IMG/VR virus record: IMGVR_UViG_3300046170_000148
Location: 1 to 64,000 of that record
Length of the DNA stretch: 64,000 nt
Reading direction: 5' to 3' (one strand)
Source of the DNA: a virus
Part shown: piece after piece, positions 21,307 to 32,300 of the stretch
How the letters are laid out: the number at the start of each line of letters is the position of its first letter
How positions within the stretch are numbered: position 1 is the stretch's first letter
The notes under the pieces: model-generated
Told to the model about the DNA's origin: nothing
Seen by the model: only the letters and a program-made list of their open reading frames with translations
The model's database searches: none
Made by a program: the position numbers and the translations under genes

Positions 21307-22058
21307 ACTATAGGAGTATCTTTCTGCAATGTTGCCGAGAAGTGTCTTAGAATCGGTGGTTTGCCCGACTTAGATTTAAGCATACCTGTCGCCGAATATG
21401 AATATTGACTAAAATAATTCCAACGAATATCATCTTCGAAGATACCAATCTTCAGGTCTTTATATTTGTCTACCTTATTTACCAACCACCAAAGAGTTGT
21501 CTGGTCGAAATGTTGAAGGTCATTCCTCCAAGTTTTTTCTTCAAAACCTTCGGGTCTCCAGTCACCGCTATATTGTTTCAAAAACAATTCATGCCAATCA
21601 TGCATGAATTGTTTGACCAGAGGATTGGAACTACGATATAGACATACACCACCGCAGAGACTATACATCTCTCGTTTTCCTTCATAGTTGAAATATCTGA
21701 CAGCATAAAACTTTTCACGTTCTTTGGTCAACTCATGGAATACCATGTCATAGTCTTTGAGTTCGTCCCAGACTTTGATGATATCTTCATGTTCGCAATC
21801 CATGTCTGCATCAACATACATTGTGACATCATAAGGAGTTTCTGCCATTCCCCACAGTTTTTCGCGATAACCACCACCACAGAGTTTTACATCATCAAAC
21901 ACATCTGTTCGACTATCAATAAAACGTTCTTCTGTGAAAAATGTTATGTTTGCGTCAGGATAAAAATCACGAATCGATTCGGCTAGGTTCACCGCATATA
22001 TGTAGAAGTTTTTATTTTTTGACGCTACAATAACAAAACCCTTAGTTTGATTCTGCAT
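21303..22058 (-). CDS. Nucleotide-sugar glycosyltransferase-like protein
   Basis: About 251 residues from the ATG at 22058 (MQNQTKGFVIVASKNKNFY); a longer version would need a TTG. N-terminal Rossmann-like strand FVIVASKNKNFYIYAVNLAES, then TPYDVTMYVDADMDCEHED, where DAD serves as the metal-binding DxD of GT-A enzymes, followed by the acceptor-side pattern GGVCLYRSS and FDQTTLWWLVNK. It overlaps the preceding gene by 17 nt and the oxygenase by 4 nt, so the three are one unit within the tail region. A role in virion or host-surface glycosylation is inferred. Confidence 0.6.
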   Translation of the reverse strand: MQNQTKGFVIVASKNKNFYIYAVNLAESIRDFYPDANITFFTEERFIDSRTDVFDDVKLCGGGYREKLWGMAETPYDVTMYVDADMDCEHEDIIKVWDELKDYDMVFHELTKEREKFYAVRYFNYEGKREMYSLCGGVCLYRSSNPLVKQFMHDWHELFLKQYSGDWRPEGFEEKTWRNDLQHFDQTTLWWLVNKVDKYKDLKIGIFEDDIRWNYFSQYSYSATGMLKSKSGKPPILRHFSATLQKDTPIV

Positions 22059-22494
22059 TATCAATTACTTCTTTCACAATCATAATAGCATATAGGTTGA
22101 CTTCTGGAATTGATTTTGACCTACGAAGTTTTGATTTTAAAACACGATTCTTAGAGTTTTTAATTTCTTCAATTTCAAAAGTCTCTAACTTATACTTGAA
22201 AAGTTTTTCGAGATTTCTTGCGCGTTCCTCTTCGACTTTTCTTTGTTTCTCGGCGTCAGCCTCGGCCGCCTTGCGTTTCATTCTACGTTCAGTAGACGCT
22301 TCAATTTTTTCTTCGCCTAAGAATTCTACAATTTCAAGGAAAACTTCATTTTCAGTTCCGTCACTGTTAAATTTGTCAACCTTATAGACTTGAGTCTTTT
22401 TCTTTCCATCCTCAAGGTCTTCTTCAGAAATTGCGTTTAGAACATGTTTTCGAGGAGTTTCCCAAAATGCATTATCTAACCATCGTCTAGTCAT
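22042..22494 (-). CDS. Charged coiled-coil hypothetical protein
   Basis: 150 residues from the ATG at 22494 (MTRRWLDNAFWETPRK), chosen over 22500 because GGAG sits 7 nt upstream. The middle (about residues 70-115) is a Lys/Glu/Arg-rich coiled coil (RRMKRKAAEADAEKQRK). No family recognised. It is the first gene after the repeat fibres and overlaps the glycosyltransferase-like gene; a linker or chaperone role would be a guess. Confidence 0.6.
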   Translation of the reverse strand: MTRRWLDNAFWETPRKHVLNAISEEDLEDGKKKTQVYKVDKFNSDGTENEVFLEIVEFLGEEKIEASTERRMKRKAAEADAEKQRKVEEERARNLEKLFKYKLETFEIEEIKNSKNRVLKSKLRRSKSIPEVNLYAIMIVKEVIDNAESN

Positions 22495-22537
22495 TTTCAT
22501 TCTCCATAAATGATATTAGTAATTATATATAAGAATT

Positions 22538-24496
22538 TTAGGCACACCTCAGATAGAGAGTATATACCTCAATTATGTCCGTGTCAGAACCAATCACATC
22601 CGCGCCTACAAAATTACCAGTAAAGTTACCAGTCACAAAGTCCCTACCATAGTTGCCTGTATAGTTACCAGCGAAATTGCGAGAATAGTTACCCTCAAAG
22701 TTACCAATAAACGTTCTTAAATAGTTGCCAGCATATTCACCAGCGAAGTCTCTACTGTAGTTGCCTGTGTAGTTCCCTGCGAAGTCTCTTGAATAGTTGC
22801 CTGTATAGTTACCAGCAAAGTTTCTGGAATAGTTGCCTGTGTAGTTGCCTGTATAGTTACCAGCGAAGTCTCTACTGTAGTTGCCTGTGAAGTTGCCTGT
22901 GTAGTCACCAGCAAAGTTACGAGAGAAATTGCCAGCAAAATCGCCAGCAAAGTTGCGAGAGTAATTACCAGTAAAACTAGGAGTCGTTGTAGATGTTCTA
23001 GTAGAGTTTGCAGTAGAGTTTCTCGTCGAATTTCGGGTATATGCGGTAACATCGTTTCTAGTAGAAGTTCTCGTTGAAGTTCTTGTAAATGGAGTGCCGA
23101 CATAATATGTCGCGACACCGTAAATAATGTTTCCGTTTGAGAATCGAGCATAACCCCTAGTAAAGTTACCAGCAAAGTTACCAGCAAAGTTACCAACAAA
23201 CGTTCTACTATAATTACCAGTAAAGTCACCAGTAAAGTCACCAGTAAAGTCACCCGTAAAATTATCAGTTCTCGTAGAAGTTCTTGTATATGAGGAAGCT
23301 CTAGTTCTTGTTGAAGTTCTTGTATATGAGGAAGCTCTAGTTCTCGTAGAATTTCTTGTATAATCAGCTGAAAATGCGGAAGTTCTAGTTCTTGTTGAAG
23401 TTCTTGTATAATCAGCTGAATATGCAGAAGTTCTAGTTCTCGTATAATCAGCGGAAAACGAAGAAGTTCTAGTTCTCGTATAATCAGCTGAAAATGCGGA
23501 AGTTCTAGTTCTCGTATAATTGCCTACATACGTCAGGCTTCTATATCCAATGACATCAAATGTATAATTAGAAGTTCTCGTCCTTGTGTAGTCAGCGGAA
23601 TACAAAGAAGTTCTAGTTGTTTGTGATGTTCTAGTCGAGGCTTGAGGAGCAACCGCCCGTCTTGTATCGGTTGCAGTTCCCATTGCTTTCCAAGTTCCCG
23701 TATCAGTCGGTGCGCCTTGAGTCGCACTACGCAACTGATATGCGCCAATACCATTTGTTGTTGCCATCACATTGGACATGACTGCACGACCAAATGTCTC
23801 CCCGATATCAGAGTCATTCATCTCTTGAATGCCTTGAAATGTGCCTGTCAAACCAGAGGCACGTTTCAATGATACTGGACGTGATTGTGTAGGAATAGAT
23901 GCACTATCACCCGATGTCACATAGTTCTTCACATAGAATTTATACGGTGTTTGTGATGACCCAATCGTATCCGCAAAAGCAATTCCATATAGTGTTGTTT
24001 CTGTCTGTGTATACTCTGCGCTCGGTGTAGAACCGCTGAGACCAAGTTTCATAACACCAGCCCATTGATTGTCGGAGTCGAATAGATATTCTTTTAATCT
24101 ACCCGCAATGGTGTCAACTTCGGACGAATCCATTTCAGTTAGTTGGTTAGGTGTTCCCGAAACAAATTCAACAGGATAACGTCTATCAGTTGATAAAACA
24201 GTCTTACCAGTTTTCTGATAGATGGGTGTATTAGTTGTTGTGGGAGAACCAGGCGCTGAACCAGTAGAACCTGTGTAAAAAGTATCAGTGTATGTTCCAA
24301 TAGTATTTGCATTACCAGATGCATCACTGACCGCATATGGAGCTAAACTCAGGTTTGAACCATAATCACCACGGAGGTAGTCTGCAATACGAAGTCCTGC
24401 TTGATATGCAACCCATTCCTCATCAGCAGAATCCATCTGATGAAGATTACCGTCAATCGCACTCGCACTGTCCAGTCTTAATATAGTTGTTCCCAT
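22538..24496 (-). CDS. Tail fibre with tetrapeptide repeats (fibre A)
   Basis: 652 residues. The N-terminal 270 residues (MGTTILRLDSASAIDG; DEEWVAYQAGLRIADYL) resemble the N-terminus of the neighbouring fibre B. From about residue 285 to 630 the chain is nearly all tetrapeptide repeats: first YTRT-RTSA-FSAD units, then aromatic-x-G/R-N/D units such as YTGN, FAGN, YSRN, FTGD. The C-terminus (EVYTLYLRCA) is shared with fibre B. GATAAATA, a late-promoter variant, lies 5 nt before the ATG. A repetitive beta-structured fibre is inferred. Confidence 0.75.
   Translation of the reverse strand: MGTTILRLDSASAIDGNLHQMDSADEEWVAYQAGLRIADYLRGDYGSNLSLAPYAVSDASGNANTIGTYTDTFYTGSTGSAPGSPTTTNTPIYQKTGKTVLSTDRRYPVEFVSGTPNQLTEMDSSEVDTIAGRLKEYLFDSDNQWAGVMKLGLSGSTPSAEYTQTETTLYGIAFADTIGSSQTPYKFYVKNYVTSGDSASIPTQSRPVSLKRASGLTGTFQGIQEMNDSDIGETFGRAVMSNVMATTNGIGAYQLRSATQGAPTDTGTWKAMGTATDTRRAVAPQASTRTSQTTRTSLYSADYTRTRTSNYTFDVIGYRSLTYVGNYTRTRTSAFSADYTRTRTSSFSADYTRTRTSAYSADYTRTSTRTRTSAFSADYTRNSTRTRASSYTRTSTRTRASSYTRTSTRTDNFTGDFTGDFTGDFTGNYSRTFVGNFAGNFAGNFTRGYARFSNGNIIYGVATYYVGTPFTRTSTRTSTRNDVTAYTRNSTRNSTANSTRTSTTTPSFTGNYSRNFAGDFAGNFSRNFAGDYTGNFTGNYSRDFAGNYTGNYTGNYSRNFAGNYTGNYSRDFAGNYTGNYSRDFAGEYAGNYLRTFIGNFEGNYSRNFAGNYTGNYGRDFVTGNFTGNFVGADVIGSDTDIIEVYTLYLRCA
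22600..23520 (-). repeat. In-frame 12-nt repeat array encoding tetrapeptides
   Basis: The DNA repeats with a 12-nt period (for example four consecutive GGTGACTTTACT-type units near 23220-23265) and a 36-nt higher-order period encoding YTRTRTSAFSAD. The array lies wholly inside fibre A and keeps its frame. Similar arrays occur in fibre B at ~24560-24690, ~25130-25480 and ~25900-26130. Confidence 0.85.
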
Positions 24497-24504
24497 AACG
24501 GTAT

Positions 24505-27500
24505 TTATCCAACTTTTACATAGAGTGTATAAGTCTGAATTGTCGTGTTGGTTGTCCCGATTGCCTCACCAGTATAGTCACCTGTAAAGTTTCTGGAATA
24601 GTTACCAATGAAATTACGAGAGAAGTTACCAGTATAGTCACCCGTATAGTTACCAGTAAAGGTGCGAGAGAAGTTTTCACCAGCTAAATATTCTGATGTT
24701 CTTGTTCTACCGTAGTCAGCAGAAAAGTTACTACTTCGAGTTGCCAAAGACGTTAATACCGATGACCTTGTTGAAGTTCTAATATAAGCTCCATCGAAGT
24801 TGGCTGAACCATAGTTACCAGCATAATTCCCCGTATAAGTTCCAGCTTTTACTATCCGATAATATTTTTTACCAGACACATCGGTTGTGATTAACGAACC
24901 TCTCATAAATGTGTTATAGTTGTAAGTTGGTTGATTCTCTTGTAAGGTGTTATAGGCAATGCCCGCCGAGTAGAGTGTTGTTATGCTATTATAGTTGCTG
25001 GTGTTATATCCCAGAAACTGGCCATCCCACACAACTTGAATTTTATCGTAAAAGGCATTCGGGTCAACCGCCCAATAGAATTGGCCAGGCGGGCCCTAAC
25101 GGGTTGTTTCCATAGGCACTACCCGAACTTATAGTCGAATTCCTCAGGTAGTTGCCGATATAACCGCCTGTATAAGTGCCTATATAGTCACCTGTAAAGT
25201 TACCAGTATAGTTACCCGTATAGTTACCCTCAAAGTTTCTACTATAATCACCTGTATAGTTACCAGTAAAGTCTCTACTGAAAGACGCTGGGCGAGTTCT
25301 GCTGAAATTTCTTGAATAGTTTCCTACAAAATTTCTACTGAAACTGCGTGTATAGTCACCAATATACTGGTAAATTACATCCTGTAATGAAGTTCTTGTG
25401 GAGGTTCTAGTTGAATCTCCAGTAGAAGTAGTAGTGGAGGTTCTGGTTGAATCTCTGGTAAATGAAGAAGTTCTAGTTCTCGTTGATGTTGTGGTATAGT
25501 TACCTGTGTAACTGGCGGTCTGTGTGCCAGCCAATTTAACTCTGTAGTAAATGTAAGCAGGCCCTGTCGCTGAATTTAGGTTACTTAACTTGAATGAATC
25601 GCCCGAAGAGAAAGAAAACTCTTGACCAGTAGACGAATAAAATGTTCCACTCGAAGATGTGCCATGACTTATCGATTCTGGGTCGCCTTGTCCGCCACTA
25701 GAGACCGACATCTGAACTCCATCGACCCATATTTCAAAGTTTACATATGATGGGCCACTCATTCCACCATATACTTGCGCCCCTAGCGATAGCGGTTTCT
25801 GCTTCGGTTTTGTAATTCCAAATACTGTCATCACTCGCAAAACCCTGTGATGGAATGGCGGATACTGGGTCGGTTTCGGATACAGTTGATGTTCTCAAAA
25901 AGTCACCAACAAAGTTACCTGCGAAGTTCCGAGCAAAGTTGCCCTCAAAGTTACCTGTGAAGTTCTGAACAAAATTACCCTCAAAGTTACCAGCGTAATT
26001 ACCCAAGAACGAGCGAGTAAAAGTTGAGAAGCGGTTTCTGGTATAATTTGAAATATATTCAGAACTTCGTGTCCTATCAAACTCACCAGTATAATTACCA
26101 ATAAAACCAACAGAATAGTTACTAGTTCGAGTTCTATCATATGTTTCAGAGAAGACCGTAGTATATTCCGATGTTCTTAGGTTTGTGTATGTTGATACAC
26201 GGGTTCTTGTATAGTTTGTGTCAACAATTGATTTTCTTGTATCTGTTGCAGTTCCTTTAGTAATCCAGTTACCCGTATAACCCTGAGTGGTTGGATTACC
26301 TTCAGTGGCAGAAAAAATCTTAATTGAACCAATCGCATCAGAATCAGATGAAATATGGTTGCGAGCTCGCGTCCCAATCGTTTCGTCTAATTTATCAGAG
26401 TCAGCAATTTGAAAACCCTGAAAGTCATTCTTAAATATAAGACTAATTTCGTCTGCGGAGTCAGCGCCGATAGGTTGATATGAACCTCCACTTTTATGAA
26501 ACGGGCCAAACTCACCACCAATTCTACCATTCCAAACAGAAACTGCACTTAACCCTTGAAGGATTTCCCTTGTTGCACTATCTGGTATCGGTTGTTCTGC
26601 GGCAGTAGTCGAAGAAGTAGCTCGGGAACGAAGAAAGTTTACGCCTGGTCGAAGGAATACTTCAGTCGCAAGGTTAGTGCTTTCGATTGTATCTTCTGTA
26701 GGAAATAACTTAGTTGTATTGCCAGAACTAGGAAAACTGGTTGTCCCCATGGCATAAACTTGAAATTCTGTATCACTATCAAAATTAAATTGTATAGTCC
26801 ACTTACCATCACTCTCAACATGTTTTTGCATTAATGCATTTGTAGCAGCGTGAGTCGCACGAGAAGAACCAAATCTTGCAGAGTCCGCTAGGTCTATACG
26901 ACCTTTGATGCCGACCCACTTTTGTGGTAGTGAACCAATTCTATCACCAAGTGTATCACCTACACTATCTTTATGAACATGAAAAGTAGAACTAGTTGAA
27001 AGTTTACTATTGTTATATTCCGCGCCAGTCGCATCGACGCCATGAACTCGTGGAGCGGTTAAGTATGACGTTTTTTGTTTTCCCTTTATTGAGAAACGAG
27101 TATAACCTTCACCATTGATAGTTGTATCGCTAAATGTGTTCTTATATCTACCCCATATTGTATCATTCCATTCAGCGCTCAAACCAATGTCAAGATACGA
27201 TGACCCAGCAACCCAACCCGAATCAGTTTGTAAATTTGTAAGAGAAAAACCGACTCTGTTAGTTGTAGATTTTGGATATATTGTGCTTGGTGTAGGGGGA
27301 AATCTTCTACCACTAGTTTTTGGTAAATCACTGTCTCGACCCACAAATTGAAGTTCCCCATCAATTCTTACTTCTGCGCTATCAGGGTTATATTTCATAG
27401 TGAATGGTTTTGCACTGTCAGAAGGAACACCAATACCAGTCATATCAATCTTTTGAAAGATACTATATGATATATCACTATCCGTGGCAGAGTCCGTTGT

Positions 27501-28043
27501 TCTTGTATCTGAGAAGAAATTTGGTAGGATGTTTGACCATCCACCATTCGCAGAATCAAAGTCTGTTACTTCTGACGCAAGACGAACAGAACCCGCATAG
27601 TCGTATTTGTAGATGCGAGAAACAATTTCGTTGTTTACAACGTTCCAATCACTGTCAGAGAAAGCTACAAGTTTCTGTTGTGATGCACTATCAGTTTGAT
27701 AAAAAAGATTCGCATAGTTTGAATCATTGTATGTTTCTAATGAACCCTCACCATCTGTTCCGACATTTCGGTAGATATTACTACTAATTGAAGTGACAGA
27801 TAGAAGTGACGTGTCACCACCAGTTCCTGTTGCGGAATCGTATACTGTATTGGTCAGAGTTCCTACATCAAAGACGTTCCGTCCTCCAGCGTGGAATCTT
27901 GTAAGAGCAACTATATCAGAACTATCAGATTGTCTGAGTTGTAGTCCAGCTCGGTATGCTAAGAAATCGTAATCATCACTATCGAAGCTTTGAAGTCCAG
28001 CACTATCCTTTAGTTTTAGTGGAACGCTAACGCCCATTTTCAC
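24505..28043 (-). CDS. Tail fibre with tetrapeptide repeats (fibre B, ~1178 aa), frame interrupted at two places
   Basis: Three frames (25734-28043, 25064-25840, 24505-25032) fuse when one base is removed from the GGGG at 25780-25783 and from GGGCCC at 25091-25096. The joins read TAIARGAQVYGGMSGP and NNPLGPPGQFYWAVDPN, both natural. The N-terminus (MKMGVSVPLKLKDSAGLQSF; DYDFLAYRAGLQLRQSD) parallels fibre A. Three patches of tetrapeptide repeats (YTGN, FEGN, YSRN, FTGD, TRTS) alternate with unique Ser/Asp-rich domains, and the end is QTYTLYVKVG. Probably a tandem-duplicate fibre of A with additional receptor or attachment domains. Confidence 0.75.
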
Positions 28044-28048
28044 TGTCC

Positions 28049-29162
28049 TTAATTTAGTTGTGTGCCAGTTTCATCATAGATTTTTGGTGTATCTGCCCTT
28101 AGTGCGTTAAGTGCGTTTACAACTGTAATTCTTTCATTACCAACAAATCCATCAGAATCCAACAATCTTAGACTACCGATTGTATTGCTATTTAGACTTG
28201 AACTTGAGTCCAATAAAGCAAGGTCTTGTGATAATGAGTTGATTGCAGTTGTAAGGTTTGTTTTATCATCAATATCTGCATCAAATGAAAGGCTACCCAG
28301 TGCGCTATCTAATTTTTCGAATGACCCAAAGATATTATCTGCGACTAGGTGATTGTTGTTGCCGTTAGAATCAATTGCGATGTCTGCGAACAATTCGTTA
28401 ACTGCACCCGCGATAGTCTGTGCAGTGGTGTTGAGTGATGCGCTACCGATTTCAGCGTCAAGTTCATTAATACCGCCAACGACTGTCTGTGCGGTAGTTG
28501 TGAGTGATGCACTACCAATCTCTGCATCAAGTTCGTTTACTGCATCGGATAATGTGGTTGCAGTAGTCGTTAATGCTTGAGCAGGTTCAACCTTTGTGTT
28601 GAGTGTATCAATCTCTGCTTTCCAGTTCTGCAATCGCACCACTTACCGTAGAGGCAGTAGTTCCCATTGCACCCGCAGTGATTGTTCCCAGTTCTGCGTC
28701 CAGTTCGTTGATTGCTTCCTTTACCTCACCCGCAGATGTGGTAAGTGCAGCATCACCGATTGAATCGTGAAGTTCGTTGATTGCTTCCTTGACTTCTTTA
28801 TTGAGTGTCGTAAGTGTTGCGTCACCCAAAGAGTCATGGAGTTCGTTAATCGCACCCGTAAGAGTTTTTGCAAGGGTAGTGAGTGTTGTGTGCGGTCTTG
28901 CACCAATATCACTGTCGAGTTCTACTATAGCAGCCGTTAAGTCAGTCGCAGTCAGACCACCCGATGCTAGGTCAGTAGCAACGAGGTTATTAGAAGTTCC
29001 TCTAACAGCAACTTCTAATTCGTTGATTGCAGCGACAGCGCTTGAATCTTCATTTGTGTTCAATCGTCCTGTCGCACCCAAATCTAAAGAGATGGTATTG
29101 ACACCATCTACCAATTGACTAAAGGTATCTGTAATCAGTGTTTGGGTCGGTTTATTTGTCAT
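28049..29162 (-). CDS. Repetitive coiled-coil tail protein (INELDAEIG repeats), frame interrupted once
   Basis: Two frames (28608-29162 and 28049-28642) join into 370 residues if one base is removed from the AAA at 28619-28621, giving IAELEAEIDTLNTK. The protein repeats the motif AINELDAELG / GGINELDAEIGSAS about eight times at roughly 30-residue spacing, separated by LTTTAQTV-type linkers, a pattern of trimeric fibre shafts or bridging proteins. The C-terminus KIYDETGTQLN resembles the giant fibre end. It overlaps the preceding 69-residue gene at 29162. Confidence 0.7.
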
Positions 29163-29371
29163 TACAGTTTCTCTACTAATTTAGTGAGGAGTTCTTTTAT
29201 TTCACCAACTTCATTCTTTAATTCTTGGAACTCCACATCCTTTTGTTTTCTTTTTTTCTTTGCTTCGCGGGCTTTGGATATCTCTTCCTTATTTATATTA
29301 ACGATTCCCCCTGTTTCTGGGTCTCTTGCGAGACTGGAGTTGCCGTCAACTATAATATATTCTTTCTTCAT
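29162..29371 (-). CDS. Small coiled-coil protein
   Basis: 69 residues: MKKEYIIVDGNSSLARDPETG followed by a basic helix (AREAKKKRKQKD) and a leucine-patterned coiled coil ending ELLTKLVEKL. It overlaps the stop of the DUF4815-type gene upstream (29371) and the start of the next gene (29162). Small proteins of this design accompany tail genes in marine T4-like phages; function unknown. A TATAAATA at 29290-29297 lies inside it and may serve the downstream fibre genes. Confidence 0.65.
   Translation of the reverse strand: MKKEYIIVDGNSSLARDPETGGIVNINKEEISKAREAKKKRKQKDVEFQELKNEVGEIKELLTKLVEKL
29290..29297 (-). promoter_or_regulatory. Possible internal late promoter
   Basis: TATAAATA on the minus strand within the 69-residue gene, ~128 nt upstream of the next start (29162). 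The motif sits in coding sequence, so it may be coincidental. Confidence 0.4.
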
Positions 29372-32300
29372 TATACTGCCAGTGCGATGCCTCTCAAGTC
29401 TTTTACTACAGGTGGTTTAGATTGATTGCTTGTCGTAAATACAAGTTTCAATTGATATTGGGTGAATGAGTTTACATCACCACCGTCACCACCAATCAGA
29501 TAACGATACTCACGGAAGTTATTTTCGTCTGGAGCAATCGTTGTTTCTGATGACTGAAGTGTCCAGTCCACATCAAAGATACTGTCACCATCGTTTGCGA
29601 CTCTGTAATACAATTCAAGTTCTGCACCACTTGGTCTAATAGCAGAAAGAATAACTTTCAGACCGACAGCATCTTCCTCAAGAGTCTGAACTGAAGTGTG
29701 GTGTTTCGATAGTGAAGAACCACCAACAGCATCTGTCTCAGGAGCATATGACAACGGAACATTGAATCCAGTCGCAGAACTAGAGGCTTGTCTGTCAATA
29801 AGATTTGTGGTAGTTGTCAATGATGTTCTCTGTGCATCAATCATTGGTGACACATCTGAACGAGACGTTCCCAAGTCTACCTTGAAGGTAACTGAACGTT
29901 CTCCATTGAGTTGAGTCACGCCTGATTCGTTTGCAGCCTTGGCAATCAATCGAGGTCTTGGGAATAGATTTTCGTCACCAATCTGAATATCACCTGAGTA
30001 ATTTGGGTCTTTCTGATAACGAGTTTCTGACCCTGCCAGAGAACTACCTGTAGTGAACTTAACACCATATGAGAGGGTTGTATCATCTGGAAGAATAGTT
30101 GAGAAGTTCGGAATCGCAACATCGAAGTTGAGTTGTTGGTCTACAACAATTTCGCTACCGCCGAAACGACCGGCAGATGTTGATACACTGTCGGCTTCAA
30201 ACCTCAGACCAAACCCATCTACCGCAGCTACGGGTTTTTCACCCATAATAGATGAACCAAGAATACCGTTATATCTCGTTGCGGAGTCCAGTCCAGTAAT
30301 ATTAATTGTATCAGTATCACTGTAACCGTGATTCGGGAACAACATAGTAACTGTCGCATCTCCACTGTCCGTGAAGAAAGGATTGTCTTCAAGAATTTCA
30401 TCAGGAACATCTGCGTTTTCAAATACCGCATACCCACCAGCAGTATTGAAGTCTGCTTGATAGATTTTGAATGCAAGGTCTTTTGTTTGGTCAGGTGTCC
30501 AAGTTGAACCGTTTTGTGATTTGAACAATGAACCCAGTGAAGGTTGACGGTTCACACGTTTCTCAGTTGAACCCAACTCAAACGCATAGGTCTCTGCGAC
30601 ATATGCTTCATAGTCTTTCGACTCTGCCAGTAGAACGATTGCATATTCTGTATTCGGATTGAGGAATACTGGTTCGTCAAACTCAAAGGTTGTAGGTGCA
30701 GCAATGGCGGCCGCTTGTGTCTGTGACCCAGCAAGACTCACTTCCGATGGAGTCAAGAACTTGATTGCATTCGAGATGATGTCGGTTGCGGATGGTTGAC
30801 CATTTACAACAGGACGAATCTGCATCTCAACAGGTATCTTCGAATCTTTTGCTTTGAAGAACACATCGACTTTGGTTACGAACATACCCGATGGTTTGGT
30901 CACACGGAAGGTCTGTGCGAGTGGGTCACGTCTGGTAACCTCTGTCCAACGCCTTCTACGAACCTGAGTGATACGAGTAGATGTAATTGTTTGTTGTCTT
31001 GTGTCCAAAGTTCCTTGTGATATGTAGTTTGCAGCTGCTCTAGACAGTGCATTGGCATCATTGTTTACACTAACATCTAAGAGTTTAAACTCTCTTGTGC
31101 CACCACGGAATCTGAAATCAGTTTTAGATGGTAAGAAGAACGAACCTTCAATCACACCATCACTGTTAGATTCTAAATCGGTTGAACCTTGTGGGTGTGC
31201 AGAACTATTACGATATCTGTTACCATAAGATAGACTACTACCTGAAGCATATCTAGAGAATGTTTCCTCTCGACAATATGCACTCACATCTCTTCCATCA
31301 AAGAATGGGAAGTAACGAGTGTTTGGACGCATACCTTCTGCACGGAACATAATCTTACGAGACCGCATGAATGGCAGGAATGTCAGAGAGACAGTTCTGT
31401 CACCTGTTACCTTACGAACAGTTCTTGTTCCAACAACAACTCTTTGTTCAAAAGTTGTTTGTTGCCATCTTCGACTTAAACGTCTCGTTCCTGTTCTACG
31501 AACACCATTACTATTCCATGTAGAAACGCCTGACCAACCACCAAATAGGTTAAATCCTCTAAAGATGCCAAAACCAAAGATAGGGGCGCGCCAGAACGGA
31601 GTCCATCTCCATTGATTGAAACCACGTCTTCTTGCCGTGCCTGCTCTCAGTCTACCCTGATTTATAGTTCCGAGGTCTTCCTCAGCTGTTCTGTTAATAA
31701 CATTTGCAGGAATATATTTGGTCTGAACCCACTCATCAGAAGCAGGAGAAAGTGTAACACTACCCTCACCAGTAATAACTGCGAATGGGTTTACGTTTTC
31801 GAAACCAGAGATTGTTGTCTGAGAAATCGCAACACTTTCTGTGTAATTCAGATAAACATTGTCACCCTTCAGAATTGTGTTGTTTGATTTTGAATGGTCA
31901 TAAACAAGAGCGATATTATTGTCATCTGTTTGACAACTCAGAACACCTAATGATGGGTCAATTGCAGCCCGTTGTTCTTCGTTTTCTGTATCTGTGAATG
32001 AACGGTCAGCAAAGTTGTCTACAAAGAAACCTGATTTACTGCGTGGGTTACCCGCAGAGTCGAGAACCAACAATGAAGATGTGTCAACCTCGAGCAGAGA
32101 CAATGAAGTCACCTCTTCTAGTTTATCGACACGTTTCTCTAGATTGTTGATGTCTGCCATCGTAAATCTTTTTGCTTCAAGTGGAGTTGTGTTGACATCT
32201 GAGTCACTCAGACCATATGCATTATGTTCCAACAAGAAGAGACCTAAAGTGTTCTCTGGTGTATCTGGGAACTGGGCATCAAACCCTGCTTCACCAGTAA

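Noticed and set aside
22717-23253. Minus-strand 178-residue Leu/Val/Thr repeat frame resembling a membrane protein
   Set aside because: It is an out-of-frame reading of the fibre A repeat; no start signal or conservation.
22600-23520. Possible CRISPR or tandem-repeat regulatory array
   Set aside because: Repeats are 12 nt, have no spacers of constant length and are all in one coding frame.
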